Shown: positions 11,695-23,538, numbered from the stretch's first letter. The stretch: DNA of 64,000 nt from Guadua angustifolia (GCA_036346375.1 CM070500.1:72792525-72856524), one strand, 5' to 3'. The notes: a model not told the origin generated them from the sequence alone. Numbers and translations: made by a program.

Positions 11695-12034
11695 GTGCCA
11701 AGTGAAGCAGGATAATAGTTGACTTGTTGACTCACTGTTGCCAAGTTGACTTGTTGACTGACAACTAGTGAAGCAGGGATGCAGGATAGGAATGAATGTT
11801 GCCAAGTGAAGCAGAATAATTGTTGACTGTTGACTAACTGTTGCCATGTTGACATGTTGACTGACAACTGACAAGTAGTGAAGCAGGATAGGAATGACTG
11901 TTGCCAAGTGAAGCAGGATAATTCTTGACTTGTTGACTTACTGTTGCCAATTTGACTTATTGACTAAGTATTGCCAACTTGACTTGTTAACTGACAACTA
12001 GTGAAGCAGGATAGGAATGCCTGTTGCCAAGTGG
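11695..12034. repeat. Tandem repeat, about 3.3 copies of ~100-123 bp
   Basis: The phrases 'gtgaagcaggataat', 'ttgacttgttgact', 'gacaactagtgaagcagg' and 'ataggaatga..gttgccaagtg' recur in this order. The 'ggataggaat' block is at 11784, 11886 and 12009, giving spacings of about 102 and 123 bp. The unit itself is built from shorter ttgac repeats. Confidence 0.85.
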
Positions 12035-12164
12035 GTAGCTTAGTCCGGTACGAAGTAGCACGTGTTATATCGGATCTGAGAACCGAGTAGATGGTAGTAC
12101 GATCCGGCACGATATTGTAGCATGTGCCGTGCTGGATTCGATGATCCAAGGTATGAAAAATAAA

Positions 12165-12218
12165 CCCAGTATGAAGATCACTGACTTGCAAAACATGAGT
12201 GCCATGGACGCATCTAGC
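12165..12218 (+). repeat. 54-bp direct repeat flanking the ARF1 fragment, left copy
   Basis: This copy (cccagtatgaagatcactga ... ggacgcatctagc) recurs at 12849-12902 with about four changes. The two copies bracket the captured ARF1 sequence. Confidence 0.85.
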
Positions 12219-12571
12219 CATGGAAATAATTTAAGATTATCCAAATTCTGAATTCTGACTCTGAATTGACTAGCCATGTGTCACTTAATATTTTGAGATT
12301 AGAGCCCAGTATACATGAAGCCAACAATTACACACCCGAGATTTTACTATGGTCAAGCGTATGCAACCTGTAGAATGAATATCAGTTCCATATGGCTAAG
12401 ATACGCCTGTAGCCTTTAACTTTCATGCCAGGGCTTGAATATCCTTCTGGATACTCAGATTCCGCTTCCAGTTACACTTGGGATTATATTACATGTATAT
12501 AGCAGTGAGTCTTTGGAATTATTGCCTTACTGGAATGCATTTTGAGTCTTTAAGTCGCATGGCATTGGCAG

Positions 12572-12690
12572 GACGAGTTGAGGGACGCTGTCTTGCTTGT
12601 TTTTGCTAACAAACAAGATCTGCCCAATGCAATGAATGCTGCTGAGATCACGGATAAGCTTGGTCTCCATTCCCTGCGCCAACGCCACTG
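12572..12690 (+). pseudogene. Captured exon of ADP-ribosylation factor 1 with flanking intron sequence
   Basis: Bases 12572-12690 (119 nt, 39 codons plus two bases) encode DELRDAVLLVFANKQDLPNA, then MNAAEITDKLGLHSLRQRHW with the W codon split at the 3' edge. This is the conserved ARF1 segment holding the NKQD guanine-specificity motif. The exon is preceded by ggcattggcag and followed by gtaagatatgg, so both splice sites are intact, and no stop interrupts it. None of the other ARF exons (P-loop GLDAAGKTT, switch regions, C-terminal helix) is visible nearby. This is therefore a genomic fragment moved here with intron DNA, not a complete gene or a retrocopy. Direct repeats flank it at a distance. 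Confidence 0.93.
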
Positions 12691-12848
12691 GTAAGATATG
12701 GTTGCTTTTGTTATCACTTGTCAGAATGTCACATATCCCACTTGTCCTGCCATCCATTTTATTCTCGTACTAAATTTCTTTACAATCTTATTGGCCATTT
12801 TATTATTATTTTTACTCTTCCATTTTAAGCTGTCATTTTCTGCACGAG

Positions 12849-12902
12849 CCCAGTATGAAGATCACTGACCTGCAAAGCATGAGTGCTATGGACGCACCTA
12901 GC
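12849..12902 (+). repeat. 54-bp direct repeat flanking the ARF1 fragment, right copy
   Basis: Diverged copy of 12165-12218 (cccagtatgaagatcactga ... ggacgcacctagc). Confidence 0.85.
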
Positions 12903-12929
12903 AGTATGAACGCCACCCTCACCGCTGAT

Positions 12930-13106
12930 ACTTGAGAGAGACAGGCAAGAGGGAGAGAGAGCTGAGAGAGATAAAGAGACGGTGCAAAAAACTACTCTCT
13001 CTCGCTTGTCTCTCTCAGCTTTTTCTCTCACCCGTCTCTCTCAATCTCTCCCTCTCTCGCTCGTCTCTCTCAATCTCTCTCGTCTGTCTCCCTCACTATC
13101 TTTCTC
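12930..13106. repeat. GA-rich then CT-rich low-complexity tract, partly self-complementary
   Basis: A gagagagacaggcaagagg-type tract at 12932-12976 is followed by a ctctctctcgcttgtctctc-type tract at about 13000-13106. The first is nearly the reverse complement of the start of the second, so the region can fold into a purine/pyrimidine hairpin. Confidence 0.8.
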
Positions 13107-14339
13107 ACCCATTGACCCCTTTCTTGTCCGTATTCAGCACCTCCCCCTCGCTCTCTATAACTGTTCAAGAATAAATAAATTTTAGTTTTTTTCTCACAAT
13201 ATATATGTTAACTACCTCAACTCCATGCGTCTTCAGCTCTTTTTCTCTCATCGCAATAATGCAAATAGGTCGGATTTGGATCGACATGGCACAAAGTAGG
13301 TACGAAGCGCAAATGGGCTACGCCTGAGCTCACCTAAGATGAGCCGGGCCGGTACGGCATGGCACAGCAGGCCATCACGGTCTGGCACAATTCAAACAAA
13401 AAACACAATAAACTTATGATGGTCCAGTTCGACACAACACAATGCCCACCTCTGGTTGTGACAATGCAATGGAGGCTCCATTTTCTTTTCGCAATTATTC
13501 CTGCCGATATTTTGCGCAAATTAATTATACTAGGCCGAAGTTATGCGCGATGCCGGGTCATGAAAAATCTAACCCAAATTTTTCTCGCAAAAAATACGTA
13601 ATTCCATCTATTGTGTCGAAAAACCGGCGCCAGGTTGAATTTATGAATTACGGGTATTTTTGCAAAATAATCAAGCGAAAGGACTTGTTCGTGATCTCAG
13701 AAATATCTCTTTCATTTAATTATTTGGAAAATATTGGAGACTGAGCTGAAAAACCGATGTGGGAAAATAGTCTAGAGGAAAAATGATGAAAAATTATTAG
13801 AGATGACAACCTTCTTTTGTCGAGCCTAACACTCTACGCGTTCATCGAGTAATAATACATGTTTAAAAAAATATCAGAGATCGAGATGGAAAATCGAGCC
13901 GGGAAAGAGTATAGAGATAGAGCTGCACACATATTTCTAGTGATGAAAACAATTTTTCCGGGAAAAACGGAGAAAGGATCTAGACGTAAGGAGTAAGGGC
14001 ATGTTTGTTACGTTTTTGGACCTGTCCGCTATCCTGAAAAATTAGAAAAGGGCTTGCTCGTGATTTGAATCTAACGGGAGCCTTTTTCCGTAAAACAGCG
14101 CACGAGGGACCCAAACGCGATTTAGAAAAAAATATCTTCCCCTCACAAAAAATCGCGAAGGATCTATTCATAATCTATAGGGATCTATCCGTAATTTGAA
14201 GAAACGGATGGACTTTTTCGCGAATGTACCTAGGGGACAGGTGGCTTCGGTCTCCATCCGGCATTCCCAGGCGACATTATATGATGTATATACCTAGTTG
14301 GTACGAGTACTGTCTGTCTTTGCAATTAGCGGACCGAAG
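13107..14339. other. No recognisable gene
   Basis: The region contains short frames only. I see no transposon ends or conserved protein segments. A stretch at 13270-13400 rich in ggcacgg/ccgggcc words may be an old repeat, but I cannot name it. Confidence 0.4.
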
Positions 14340-14715
14340 TGAATGAATCCGTTGCGGCAGATTAGATGTTAATTATGTTTGCTTATTTAATCCAGTTTTT
14401 GTTCATGTCTTAGATTAATTATTATAGATTGTTTCTTTTAAGTTAGTCATTATTTTTATTAATTTTTATAATTAATAAGAACGAAAAAATATTAGTTTAG
14501 CTGTTAGTTTGCATCAATTCATAATCCTCTTTGTGCGCCTCGTTTCTTCAATTGATATCAGAGCAAGATTATTCTAGATTTAATTTAACAATTAGAAGCA
14601 ATGGCGTAAGTTGCATCTTTTTCAACAAATAAGCCTCTTATTTTTAATGGTTATGGTTATCTCTATCAGAAAATGCGCATAGAAGCATTTCTAAAAGCTA
14701 TTTATGCTGCTGTTT
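14340..14715 (+). mobile_element. Copia leader fragment: LTR end, primer site and start of gag
   Basis: The PBS-like ttgatatcagagcaag at 14552-14567 matches the copia tRNA-Met primer site. It is followed by an ATG at 14601 and, after a stop at codon 3 of the MA*VASFSTNKPLIFNGYG frame, a reading of YLYQKMRIEAFLKA to about 14700. That is the usual start of a copia gag (KPPIFNG...Y..WK.RMEAFLKA type). The sequence before the primer site is AT-rich and probably the end of an LTR, but its left end cannot be placed. Everything downstream is lost. Confidence 0.6.
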
Positions 14716-16016
14716 TTTTTCTTTTTTTTTTATTTAATTTTATTTTAAATCTTTTTTCAAAAAATTTCAATTGCAAAAGTATGCGCCGATTCCATGCGAT
14801 CGCCTGCATAGATGATGCCTAACGGCTCGACGCGGCGATTCCAAATTTTTAATTGAGCAAAAATACGAAAAATACGGTGAAGCGGTACTGCACAGACTTG
14901 CGAAATCGATATTACATCGTACGCAGGTTCGCACATTATTGTAATCGATCGAAAAGCAAGATTGCATTAACACGGTTAAGAAAATCGGAAAAGGCACTCG
15001 CGACATTTAAACCGCTGAAATCGCGGAACTCCCGATTCCGCGTTCCGACCGCGAAAAGCCATTTCCGATTTTTGTAACTTCGCAGGGCTAATGCCCGCCT
15101 ACCGCCTGCACATAAGTGGTAGCCCGCAAGGTAGGTCGCCTTGATTTTTTTCAGATTTTTGGGTCAGATCCGCCCACCATGGGCTACGAAACCCTAAGGG
15201 CCACGATTTCATGGTTTCAGGTCATGAGTGCCTTTTCCGATTTCGCACTTTCGTCAAAAGATCCGCCATCTCGCCAGACATAAGTGGTGTCCTGCTATGA
15301 GGTTGCCCGTTATTTTTCTCAGATTTTTAGGCATTATCTAGCGGGCCTCACGAGGCTACGAAAATCCCTAAGGGATGCGATCACCAACAAAGTAAAATAA
15401 TTTTTCCAGCCATTACATCATAAGAAGTTTTTTCTGATAATTTTTTCCTATTAATACAACAAAACTAAAAAAAAAATTTTGCTACAAGAATAGTGCTAGC
15501 AAGACTAATCGCCTGGTCATGGCGATCACCCTATTTTCAAATTTTTTTTTTCTTTGTCAGTTAAAATTTGAATTTCATTGCTATGAAGTCAGTCAGTGGC
15601 ACCTATCGCCTAATACCGGCGATCGCCTCAGATTAGGGCGACAGCGCTACTTTTGCAATTTTTTTGCCCGGCCGATTAGATTTGAAAAAAAGATTTAAAA
15701 TAAATATTAAATAAAAAAATTTCCTTCTTCTTCTTTGTTTTATTGGGCCAAGGCTCCTCATGGGCTGGATTTCTCCAGTACTAGAGTTCGATGAGTTCAG
15801 CGACCCATGCCCCGCTGTACAACACACTATTCTCTACTTTTTTATATTACTCGTGTCCATACATTGCATATGTAGCCAAAAAAAAACCCCTCCAGCTTAT
15901 ATTATTAGAAACCAATTCAAAGTGTTCATTACAGAAAATTAAACACTACTCCAGCAACAAAGATAACAACAATGGGCATTCTTATTCGAGAAACATAATA
16001 TTAATCAGGTGGATGT
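14716..16016. other. AT-rich intergenic DNA with no recognised gene
   Basis: I see short poly-A and poly-T tracts and a loosely repeated phrase (cataagtggt.gcccgc... followed by ttttcagatttttggg, around 15110-15180 and 15280-15350) that suggests an old tandem duplication of ~170 bp. No coding similarity was recognised. Confidence 0.4.
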
Positions 16017-16075
16017 CTATGCACCTGGAGATTCATCGTCGTCGTATGAGGCATGTCACAATTCCTTGCTTTCCA
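16017..16075 (-). pseudogene. Relic of the short C-terminal exon of NLR-A
   Basis: The minus strand reads ...SYDDDESPGA followed by TAG at 16019-16017. It aligns with the terminal exon of NLR-B (42790-42848, SYDEDEYPGV). In NLR-A the preceding exon already ends in a stop codon at the splice junction (16185-16183), so this exon is probably no longer translated. The acceptor region (ttttggaaag) is also altered relative to NLR-B (ttttag). Confidence 0.6.
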
Positions 16076-16181
16076 AAATTTAGAAATGGAATTGAGAAAG
16101 AAACGAAGAAGAGATGAATATTACAAATAATAACTGCTGCTAAGCAACATGTGTGAGGAGATGCCTGATGGGTTTCCGTAC

Positions 16182-18149
16182 CTTATAAATCTGGCTCGAA
16201 ATTAATTTGGATGGTGGGATGGTTGGGATGGATGTGAATTGCATGCCTAAGCGCAGCTTCCGCTTGCTTGGCCTCCCCAACCGTGGCTCCATCACGATGA
16301 ATTCTAACATCGACCTCCTGAAGGGAGAGCAGATTCCCTAGGCCAAAGTCAAAATCACCGTTGCCCTCATCTTTCGCCATCCGCACACTGAAATTGAACC
16401 AAACCCATTCAACACTCGGCAAAGCTCCTTGTTGAAACGTTATTAGCCCGGATGACTCGAGATATAAGTCGAAGAACATCGCACAATGGAACCCATCAGC
16501 ACCGATAAATAGCAAACTTTGTGTTTGGCGGGTGCTCCTTATGACAAGAGAACGAAGAGCCGGCAACCTCCCAAGGATCTGCAGGTCCTCCTGCCGCAGC
16601 TCCTTGATTTTGATGATCAACACAGAGAGGTCCGACAGAAGCAAGGGGTTTCTCTTTATCCACGCTGGCAATGTGGAGAATTCGCCAGCCAAGCGCGACT
16701 CGAATCTGCGGAGATGTTGAGAGGGCACCCAGCGTTCCCCCAAGAGATCCAGGGATTCAAAAGAACCCCTCAAAAGTAGCATTTGGATACAATGCAAGTT
16801 GCATAAAGACTCCACAAAAGCTTCCTCCAACTCCAAGCAACCACCATGCAATTCAATTCTGAGCTCCCTCAGTCTTGTCAGGTTGCGCAACTCTTTCACA
16901 ATGTTTGGGGACTTGCTGGTAGAGAACCACCGCAGCACTTCCATGGAAGTTAGATTCCCCATCCCATCTGGAAGCCTTTCCAAGTAGTAGTCCTCAAAAA
17001 GTAGACACTTCAATCTTCTGAGCTTAACAACAGTTGGCGGCAATTTTTTTAGATGATTGTCTCTTACATCCAGCACCAGCAAAAATTGCAGATTTCCTAT
17101 CTCTGCTGGGAGTTCACGAATACCTGTACCTCTTAAACCTAGGTACCTAAGTTGAAATAAATCCCCGACATCTCTGAGGTTGAGATGGCTACTTTCCTCA
17201 ATATCAAATCCACTCAGATCCAATACACGTAAAACATTAAAGCTCGAAAGAGGCAACACTAGATTTGTAGCAGGAGCAAGGACAGTAATGGACCTCACTT
17301 GTGATACGGAATCAGGAGCTGTGGATTGATCTACCTTGCTAGAAGTATTTTGGAGGGATAGCTCATGAACCTTGCTTTTATGAATTAGTTGTGCTTCGCT
17401 CAATGCCATCCAATACAGTAACAAAGTTTTCATCACTTGACAAGGAACAGATGAGATCAAGCACCATATCATGTACACAACAAGCTATTACCCTGCCAGG
17501 TATTGAACCATATACTGGCTGGACCATGCTTCTATTTATGAGCTCATCGAAGTAACTCTCCCCGAGCTCAAATAGGCTAGTTTGTGGATTTTCAACAAAA
17601 CCTTCAGCTATCCACCTCCATATCAGATCATCTCTCTTGATCTCATAATCTTCTGGAAATATACTTAGATATAACAAGCAAGTCTTCAGATGAGAAGTTA
17701 GATCGTAATAGCTAAAGGATAATATCCTTTCCATCTCCTCCACACTATTATCTTCTGTAAGTCCACGACCAATAGAGTTGAGCACAACAGACCATTGATC
17801 CTTTGTTTTTATCTGCTTATTACTAGCCAGAAGACTAGCTATAGTAATGATGGCTAATGGTACCCCACCGCATTTCTTCAAGATATCTCTGGATACTTGT
17901 TCCAATTCAGGAGGACATCCATTAGTGTGCAAAAATACTCTTTGATAGAAGAGCCTTTGGGAATCTTCATCTGAGAGGGGTTTCATTTCATATACTAAAT
18001 CATCACTAGAAGAGCAACATGCTTTGGAGACGCTGACTTTACGGGTTGTTGTGATTAGTCGACTGCCGAGATTGTTCCCATTAGAAAAGGCACACCTGAT
18101 AAGTTCCCACTGTTTTTCATCCCATACATCATCAATTATGATGAGGTAC
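16182..18149 (-). pseudogene. NLR-A exon 2: NB-ARC (from kinase-2) and leucine-rich repeats, frameshifted
   Basis: Plant NLR immune receptors bind nucleotide with the NB-ARC domain and sense ligands through the LRR domain in the cytoplasm. From the acceptor at 18149 this exon encodes kinase-2 (YLIIIDDVWDEKQWE), RNBS-B (GSRLITTTRK), the GLPL-type motif CGGVPLAI, RNBS-D (CLLYLSIFPEDYE) and the MHD-type motif, here VHD. The frame stops at 17378 after STTNS. The sequence resumes one base out of frame (SKVHELSLQNTSSKVDQS) as an LRR domain of about 12 repeats ending INFEPDL at 16183. NLR-B reads straight through this point; NLR-A has one extra base there (tcataaaagc against tcgcaaagc). A TAA also falls at the exon's 3' edge, where NLR-B has CCAG and a splice donor. 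Either a pseudogene or an uncorrected assembly indel. Confidence 0.92.
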
Positions 18150-18816
18150 CTATATCAACTTGTGAAAAGCATTAATGAAACACCTATAAAAAAGGACTTT
18201 CTAACGAATGTACGAAAACAAGCTAGAAGCATTCATGTAGGTGCATTCAGAAATAATGTGTTGAATGAAACAATTAAAGGTTTAGGAGGCTAATGGCGAA
18301 AAAAAAAACAGACGTGTGAATTGCGGGATCGACGATCATGTAGATATACGTCTAGTTCACAATTTTTAATATCACAACATTGAGATCGTTGATAAACCCC
18401 AGTTCCCCAACTCTAGGTGTTGTGTGCCATGTTGTTAATAATACATTCATTGTACGTGGTGGATGCAAGGCTTCAGCTTCACAGCGTCGGCTGCCCTTTG
18501 TGAGTGCATTAAGTACTAGGATGAAGCAACCTGCTGGGATTAACGTAGGTATGTCTAGCTCTCAAGCGAAGGTGGTGTCTTAATCTCACCTACTGTTTAT
18601 ATTAATATAGATTTTATCATTTTGTTACCTTCAATATGAAAGAATTTTGAACTTAAAATTTTCATGCAAGTACAGTAGTTTCACAAGATTTTTATGTTGA
18701 TTCGGTGTCCAAACAAAAAGTTTTTGGACTTGTGCACTAAATTGTGCTTTGCACTATATATACCGCCTTTATATATTTTCTAAACCATTTATTTTAGTAA
18801 TTTTATAGTCTAATTC

Positions 18817-19590
18817 TTTTCAAAAATTAATTGGGAATTTAGTATTTTATTCTAATTAATTAATACTAAACAGCTTCAACATTACTTAAATTCAATAGTT
18901 GGTTTTGCGTATATCATGGATTAATCCCAGATGTTGTTATGAATTATAGATTTGGATCTAGATTTACTCTGAATAACATAAATCAGAATTTAATATTTCT
19001 GAACACGAACTTATAACCCAAAATAACCCTAGACCTGATTTTAGGATGTAATATAATGATTTTGAACTTATTATTTCGAATGTAATAATTTCAAATTTAG
19101 ATTTATTATTTACAATGATTTTCAATTAAATAAAACAATTGATTGCCTTTCTGGAATGTAGGAATTTTATGAATTTTGTAGAAAACAATACAATTCCCAT
19201 AGGTTTTCCTGTTCCAAATGGGGACCCTCCATGTTAGAAACCAATACTAGAGTTCAACAAACTAATGGCTTAGAAATACCCCCAATCGAATACAATCAGA
19301 AATCCTAAACTTAGCCTAAGCAGGGCTTGTCTGGAACATAGGAATGTCACATGAAGTTTACACGTAACAATATAGTACCCATGAGAGTCTTACAAAATAT
19401 TCACATTTCAAACAAGACCTTAATGTGACTTTTAAAGATCTATTGTTTGTTCAGGACTCATTCATCAGGACCCACTCACAACAAAGAATTTTTTTTCCCA
19501 ATGTATATATGGATACATGTACTATCACCACCGTCAGATGTGTATCAAGATTGATGCAAACTTTCAAAATTAACCACCATCCCATCTTCT
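18817..19590. repeat. Duplicated intron block, copy 1
   Basis: It contains gtatatcatggattaatccc, ccctagacctgattttagga and gcaaactttcaaaattaacc in the same order as in 21105-21640. Copy 1 has about 200 bp extra around 19080-19310, absent from copy 2. Confidence 0.85.
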
Positions 19591-19980
19591 AATCATTTCA
19601 TAGCCCTTGCATGAGATTTGTGGTATTTTTGAGGGTCAAGATAGTACAAGTACCCATGTGGCATCAACCTTCGCTGCATAGGCCCTTGTGGGATAGTTGT
19701 ACACAGGCTATACACTTAGCGTGTGTGGGCCCGGAGTGACACACAATATGGCATATGTGCCGGCACTGGACACACATACATGTACCGAGGGGTAATTAAT
19801 TCTGGGCATTTGCCATGTGTTTGATGTGTTACCAAGAACATCAGACTTAAGGCAGGGTGAATGTAATATCCTAGCCTGTTAGTGAGGCCCATGTGACCAA
19901 TATGGTGTGGTGGTGGGATTAATACTATATTGTACGTCTAAATTGAGTTGTAGTTGCATATAATGTCTGATGTGTCCAAA

Positions 19981-20107
19981 TGTAACACCTTCAGGTTAAC
20001 CCTTTTACACAAAACGAGAACGAAAATGTAAACGGGGTGCTATGCATGTGCGAATCCACCCTACGGTGGGCTAGGACATTGAGCGAAATTTAATCCAAGG
20101 TGTTACA
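19981..20107. repeat. 127-bp element with perfect 11-bp inverted ends
   Basis: It starts TGTAACACCTT and ends AAGGTGTTACA. The TG...CA ends and small size would fit a solo LTR of a TRIM/SMART-type element or a tiny MITE. No target duplication is visible. Confidence 0.6.
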
Positions 20108-20167
20108 GTACACCCTCCATGTACTCTCAAAAAGTGATGCCGATGAGTACTCCCAACGTTCTTTTTT

Positions 20168-20640
20168 AAACTAGCAGATTTACTCGTGCAACTTCACGGC
20201 TAGATATTATGATCCTATTGTCTTTGATATCTAAACTAGCAGATTTACTCGTGCAACTACACAGCTAGATATTATGATCATGTTGTCTTTGATATACTAC
20301 TCTATTTCCTATAATTGAAATACAATTGTATTTGTTATATAACTCTAATATCTATATACGATTAATCTACACCGTTATAATCTAGTCTCACCAATATAAG
20401 TGGTGAGGATCCTTCTCCTTTTCTTTCGATTAACTAGTAGACATACATGTGCAACTACGTGTCTAAATATTGTGATATAATTGTCTTTGATACACAAGTC
20501 TACTTCTAATGATTGAAATGCAATTGTATTTGTTATATAACTCTTGTATTTATTTATGATTAATCTACACTGTTATAATCTGACCCTATTAAAATAAGTG
20601 GTGGAGACCTTTCTCTTTTTCTTTTGGTTAATGTGAGAAT
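20168..20640. repeat. Local tandem repeats in NLR-A intron
   Basis: A ~66-bp unit (aaactagcagatttactcgt...ttgtctttgatat) occurs at 20168 and 20234. A larger ~205-bp unit, with gcaattgtatttgttatata and ttaatctacac..gttataatc, is repeated at about 20235-20440 and 20440-20640. Confidence 0.8.
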
Positions 20641-21104
20641 TTCTAGAATTTTTACAAAGTAATTCACAAAAAAAGTACAAAGTAATTAAGTCGGTGTAGG
20701 CAACATGAAGGAAGCGTTTATTCTAAAGCTAGCCCTCAATGTAATATTATAATTTATACGTTACCACAGCTAGAAAGACACTCATCGGATATATATGTCA
20801 TTGGCCTGGACGTGGGAGCTAAGGTACTTGTCACCACCCACTCGGATGTGATCACTAGGATCAATGTGGTGTTCCTTGTTTGTCTGGAATATACACATGT
20901 GTGTGTGCATTCACTAGGAAGGTATATATCCATACGCATGTGTCCATGGCGTGAGCTGGGGGTGTACCCCTCCATGTACTCTCTCAAAATATTGACGCTG
21001 TTGAGTACTCCCTCCGTTCTTTTCTAAATAACGTTTTTGACTTTTCATGATCTTTGAGATGTGGCTTTAATCGTTACCTTTTTAACTTTATATTATTATA
21101 TACT

Positions 21105-21640
21105 AAAGATATTTAATTGGGAGTATTTTATTGTAATTAATTAATATTGAACGGTTCCAATATCGCTTAAATTCAACGGTTGGTTTTGCATATATCATGG
21201 ATTTAATCCCAAATGTTGTTATGAATTATGGGTTTGAATCTGTATGTACTCTGGCCAACTTAAATCAGAATTTAATATTTCTGAATACGCATTTATAGTC
21301 CAAAATAACCCTAGACCTGATTTTATGTTGTAATATAATGATTTTGAACTTATTGCTTGTTTGGAACATAGGAATTTTACATGAAGTTTACATGTAACAA
21401 TATAGTTCCCGCATGCTTCTTACAAAATACTCACATTTTCAAACAGGACCTTAATGTTACTTACTTTTAAATATCTATTAATTGCTTGTTCGGAACTCAT
21501 TCAGTTGGACCTACTCACAACACAGAAATGTTTTTCTTCCAATGTATATACGGATACATGTACTATCACCACCCGTCAAATATGTCTCTCAAGATTGATG
21601 CAAACTTTCAAAATTACCCACCATTCCAAATACATATAGT
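21105..21640. repeat. Duplicated intron block, copy 2
   Basis: Diverged copy of 18817-19590 lying about 2.3 kb away in the same orientation. It shares gcatatatcatggatttaat, ccctagacctgattttatg and gatgcaaactttcaaaatta. Confidence 0.85.
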
Positions 21641-22694
21641 TGGGATGGTTTTGCTAATTTTGTGGACATACAGCACCCCACTTTTTAGCTAGTTGAGATA
21701 GGCTTGAATATTAATTGGCACAACATTTAAGTCCGCATAGGTGGCACATACTACCGTATATAAACTTGGGAGGATTCTGCCCACGGCGTGCCACCTCGCC
21801 ATTTTGGTGACGTGCGGCGATTTGATGGCCACGCCACAAGACACAGAAAACGACGCCTGCTCAGACGGCTCGAGCCTCGTTGAGCCACGCGCCTACTTTT
21901 CTCACGCGACATTAGCTTAAGTAACTAAGCAAGGAAACCATGCGACGGGCGCTGGGCGCTAGTTGGTTCCAGCACATAGCGCGAGGTCTGCGTCGAACCG
22001 CCTCAAGCTCACAGTCCGATTTTCCCAATCGACACGTGTCGCTTGCATTTAGTCACAGACTGGCGATGGTTTTGGGCTTTTAAGGCGTGTTTTTTTTTTT
22101 TGCGAAAAGAGCCCGAAAGTTTCCAAATTACGAGAAGTCCTTTTTAGTCCGGATTTTATGAAAGACCTCCTTTTTCTACAAGAAGGGCTTTGAAACTTCG
22201 ATTTAGTCGAACAATTCCTGTGCTTTTAGGAATTACATATTAGTCTGTTTTATCTATTTTAGGCCTTTTTATGAAAAGACCCTTAATTTTGCTTTCATGA
22301 ACAGTAGTGCGCCTTTCTAAAATACGATTTTAGCATGTTTTTCTATACGTAATTCGCAGTGCTTTCTAAAATTGCTTGTTAGCTATTTTTATCCCGAGAT
22401 TTTACGTATTGGTTCTATGTCCCTTCCTTCACGGTAAGGCCTTATTTTCCTAAATCACGCCAAAAAATTGTTCCAGGATTGGGAAACTTTTTAGGATAAC
22501 GTGGATTTATCATAGAGTCCGAAGCTTCACAAAATTACAGACGATATCGAGAATTATATGCTCCATCCTAGAGATTTTAAATTACATCTAGATCGCTTGA
22601 TGAAAAAACCGAATTTCATATTATGGTCGTCATGTTGTGGCGCGCGCCACGCCACGATCTAGTTATAACTTGCGTAAGCTCGTGACTATGGTTG

Positions 22695-23538
22695 GGTGGG
22701 TGCGTACCTCTTTTCTCAAGGAATTCCGAACTTCGTCGATCACCGCCTTTCATCCAATACAAGAAGATCGACCTCTTTCGTACTTTTGCTTGTCGAGATC
22801 ACGGAGGATGTCCCGAGAACTTTCTTCACGCCGTGGTTGCGACCGACGGAACAAAAGCCGAGCAGTGAAACCCCCTTTAATCTTGTCTTTCACGGCTCTC
22901 ACAAGAGTGGTCTTGCCCAATCCTCCAAATCCGACGACGGAGACTGTCTTCAGTTTCTTCTCGGAGACGTCGTCCCCCTCGGACAGCATCTTAATGAGCT
23001 CTTCAACCCGTTTTCCATGGATGCCAACGAGCTCCGACGCGTCCCTATACAGAGCCGGGAGGCGAGGGTCGATAGGCGTCGCGGCTGCAACAACATCGTC
23101 GACTTTGTGCCTTTTACGCCGGTCAGCCACCTCCTGGATTTGCTTGTCGATGCCTTCGATCGCGTTGGCGATCCGACGGCGAGCCTTGCCTTTGCGTAAC
23201 AAGTTTCCCAAGCTTCCCATCTTCTCCATGAGCCATTCGTGCCACTGCGGGTTGGGTGTGGCCTCACGGTCGTCGTCCACGCCCACCAGGAAGGTGTCGA
23301 CGACGTCCTCCATGTCGTACGACAGCTCCCTGACATCGCGTGCCCAGAGCCTGACCTGCTCGTCAAGCTGCTCGCGGGGCACCTCCGCCACCTTGCGGAG
23401 AGCCGCGTGCATGCCCTCGAGCTCTCTCTGGAGAGACTTGACTTTCGCCCTCACTCCCTTGTGCAGGTTGTACTCCTCTTTGAGCAGCTCGCCCAGCTTG
23501 GCGAACAGGCTGCCTATCGCCCCCGTCACCAGATCCAT
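22695..23538 (-). pseudogene. NLR-A exon 1: coiled-coil (Rx-type) domain and P-loop
   Basis: The start is placed at 23538 because MDLVTGAIGSLFAKLGELL matches the usual N-terminus of grass CC-NLRs. An in-frame ATG also exists at 23568. The exon encodes the coiled-coil domain with the EDVID-like motif SYDMEDVVDTF, a basic linker (RRKRHKVDD), DPRLPALY, and the P-loop VVGFGGLGKTTLV. After the P-loop the protein is only partly like its family: RDILRDLDKQKYERG is recognisable, preceded by a segment that reads better one base away. LDER and EFLEKR near the 3' edge lie in other frames, and the frame stops at 22750. The exon's end therefore has several small indels. The 5' half is intact enough to encode a truncated CC protein. 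Confidence 0.9.

Larger units (their letters stand above)
18150..22690 (-). other. Large intron of NLR-A, filled with old repeats
   Basis: The acceptor (ttgatatag, minus strand) is at 18150. The donor end of exon 1 lies near 22690-22700. Sequence next to the acceptor (18150-18240) is shared with the equivalent intron edge of NLR-B (45119-45210), which supports common ancestry. The intron holds a duplicated block, a short element with TGTAACACCTT ends and local tandem repeats. I see no coding sequence in it. Confidence 0.7.

Noticed and set aside
13002..13185. Leu/Ser-rich frames at the CT-rich tract
   Set aside because: They are translations of low-complexity ctctct repeats.
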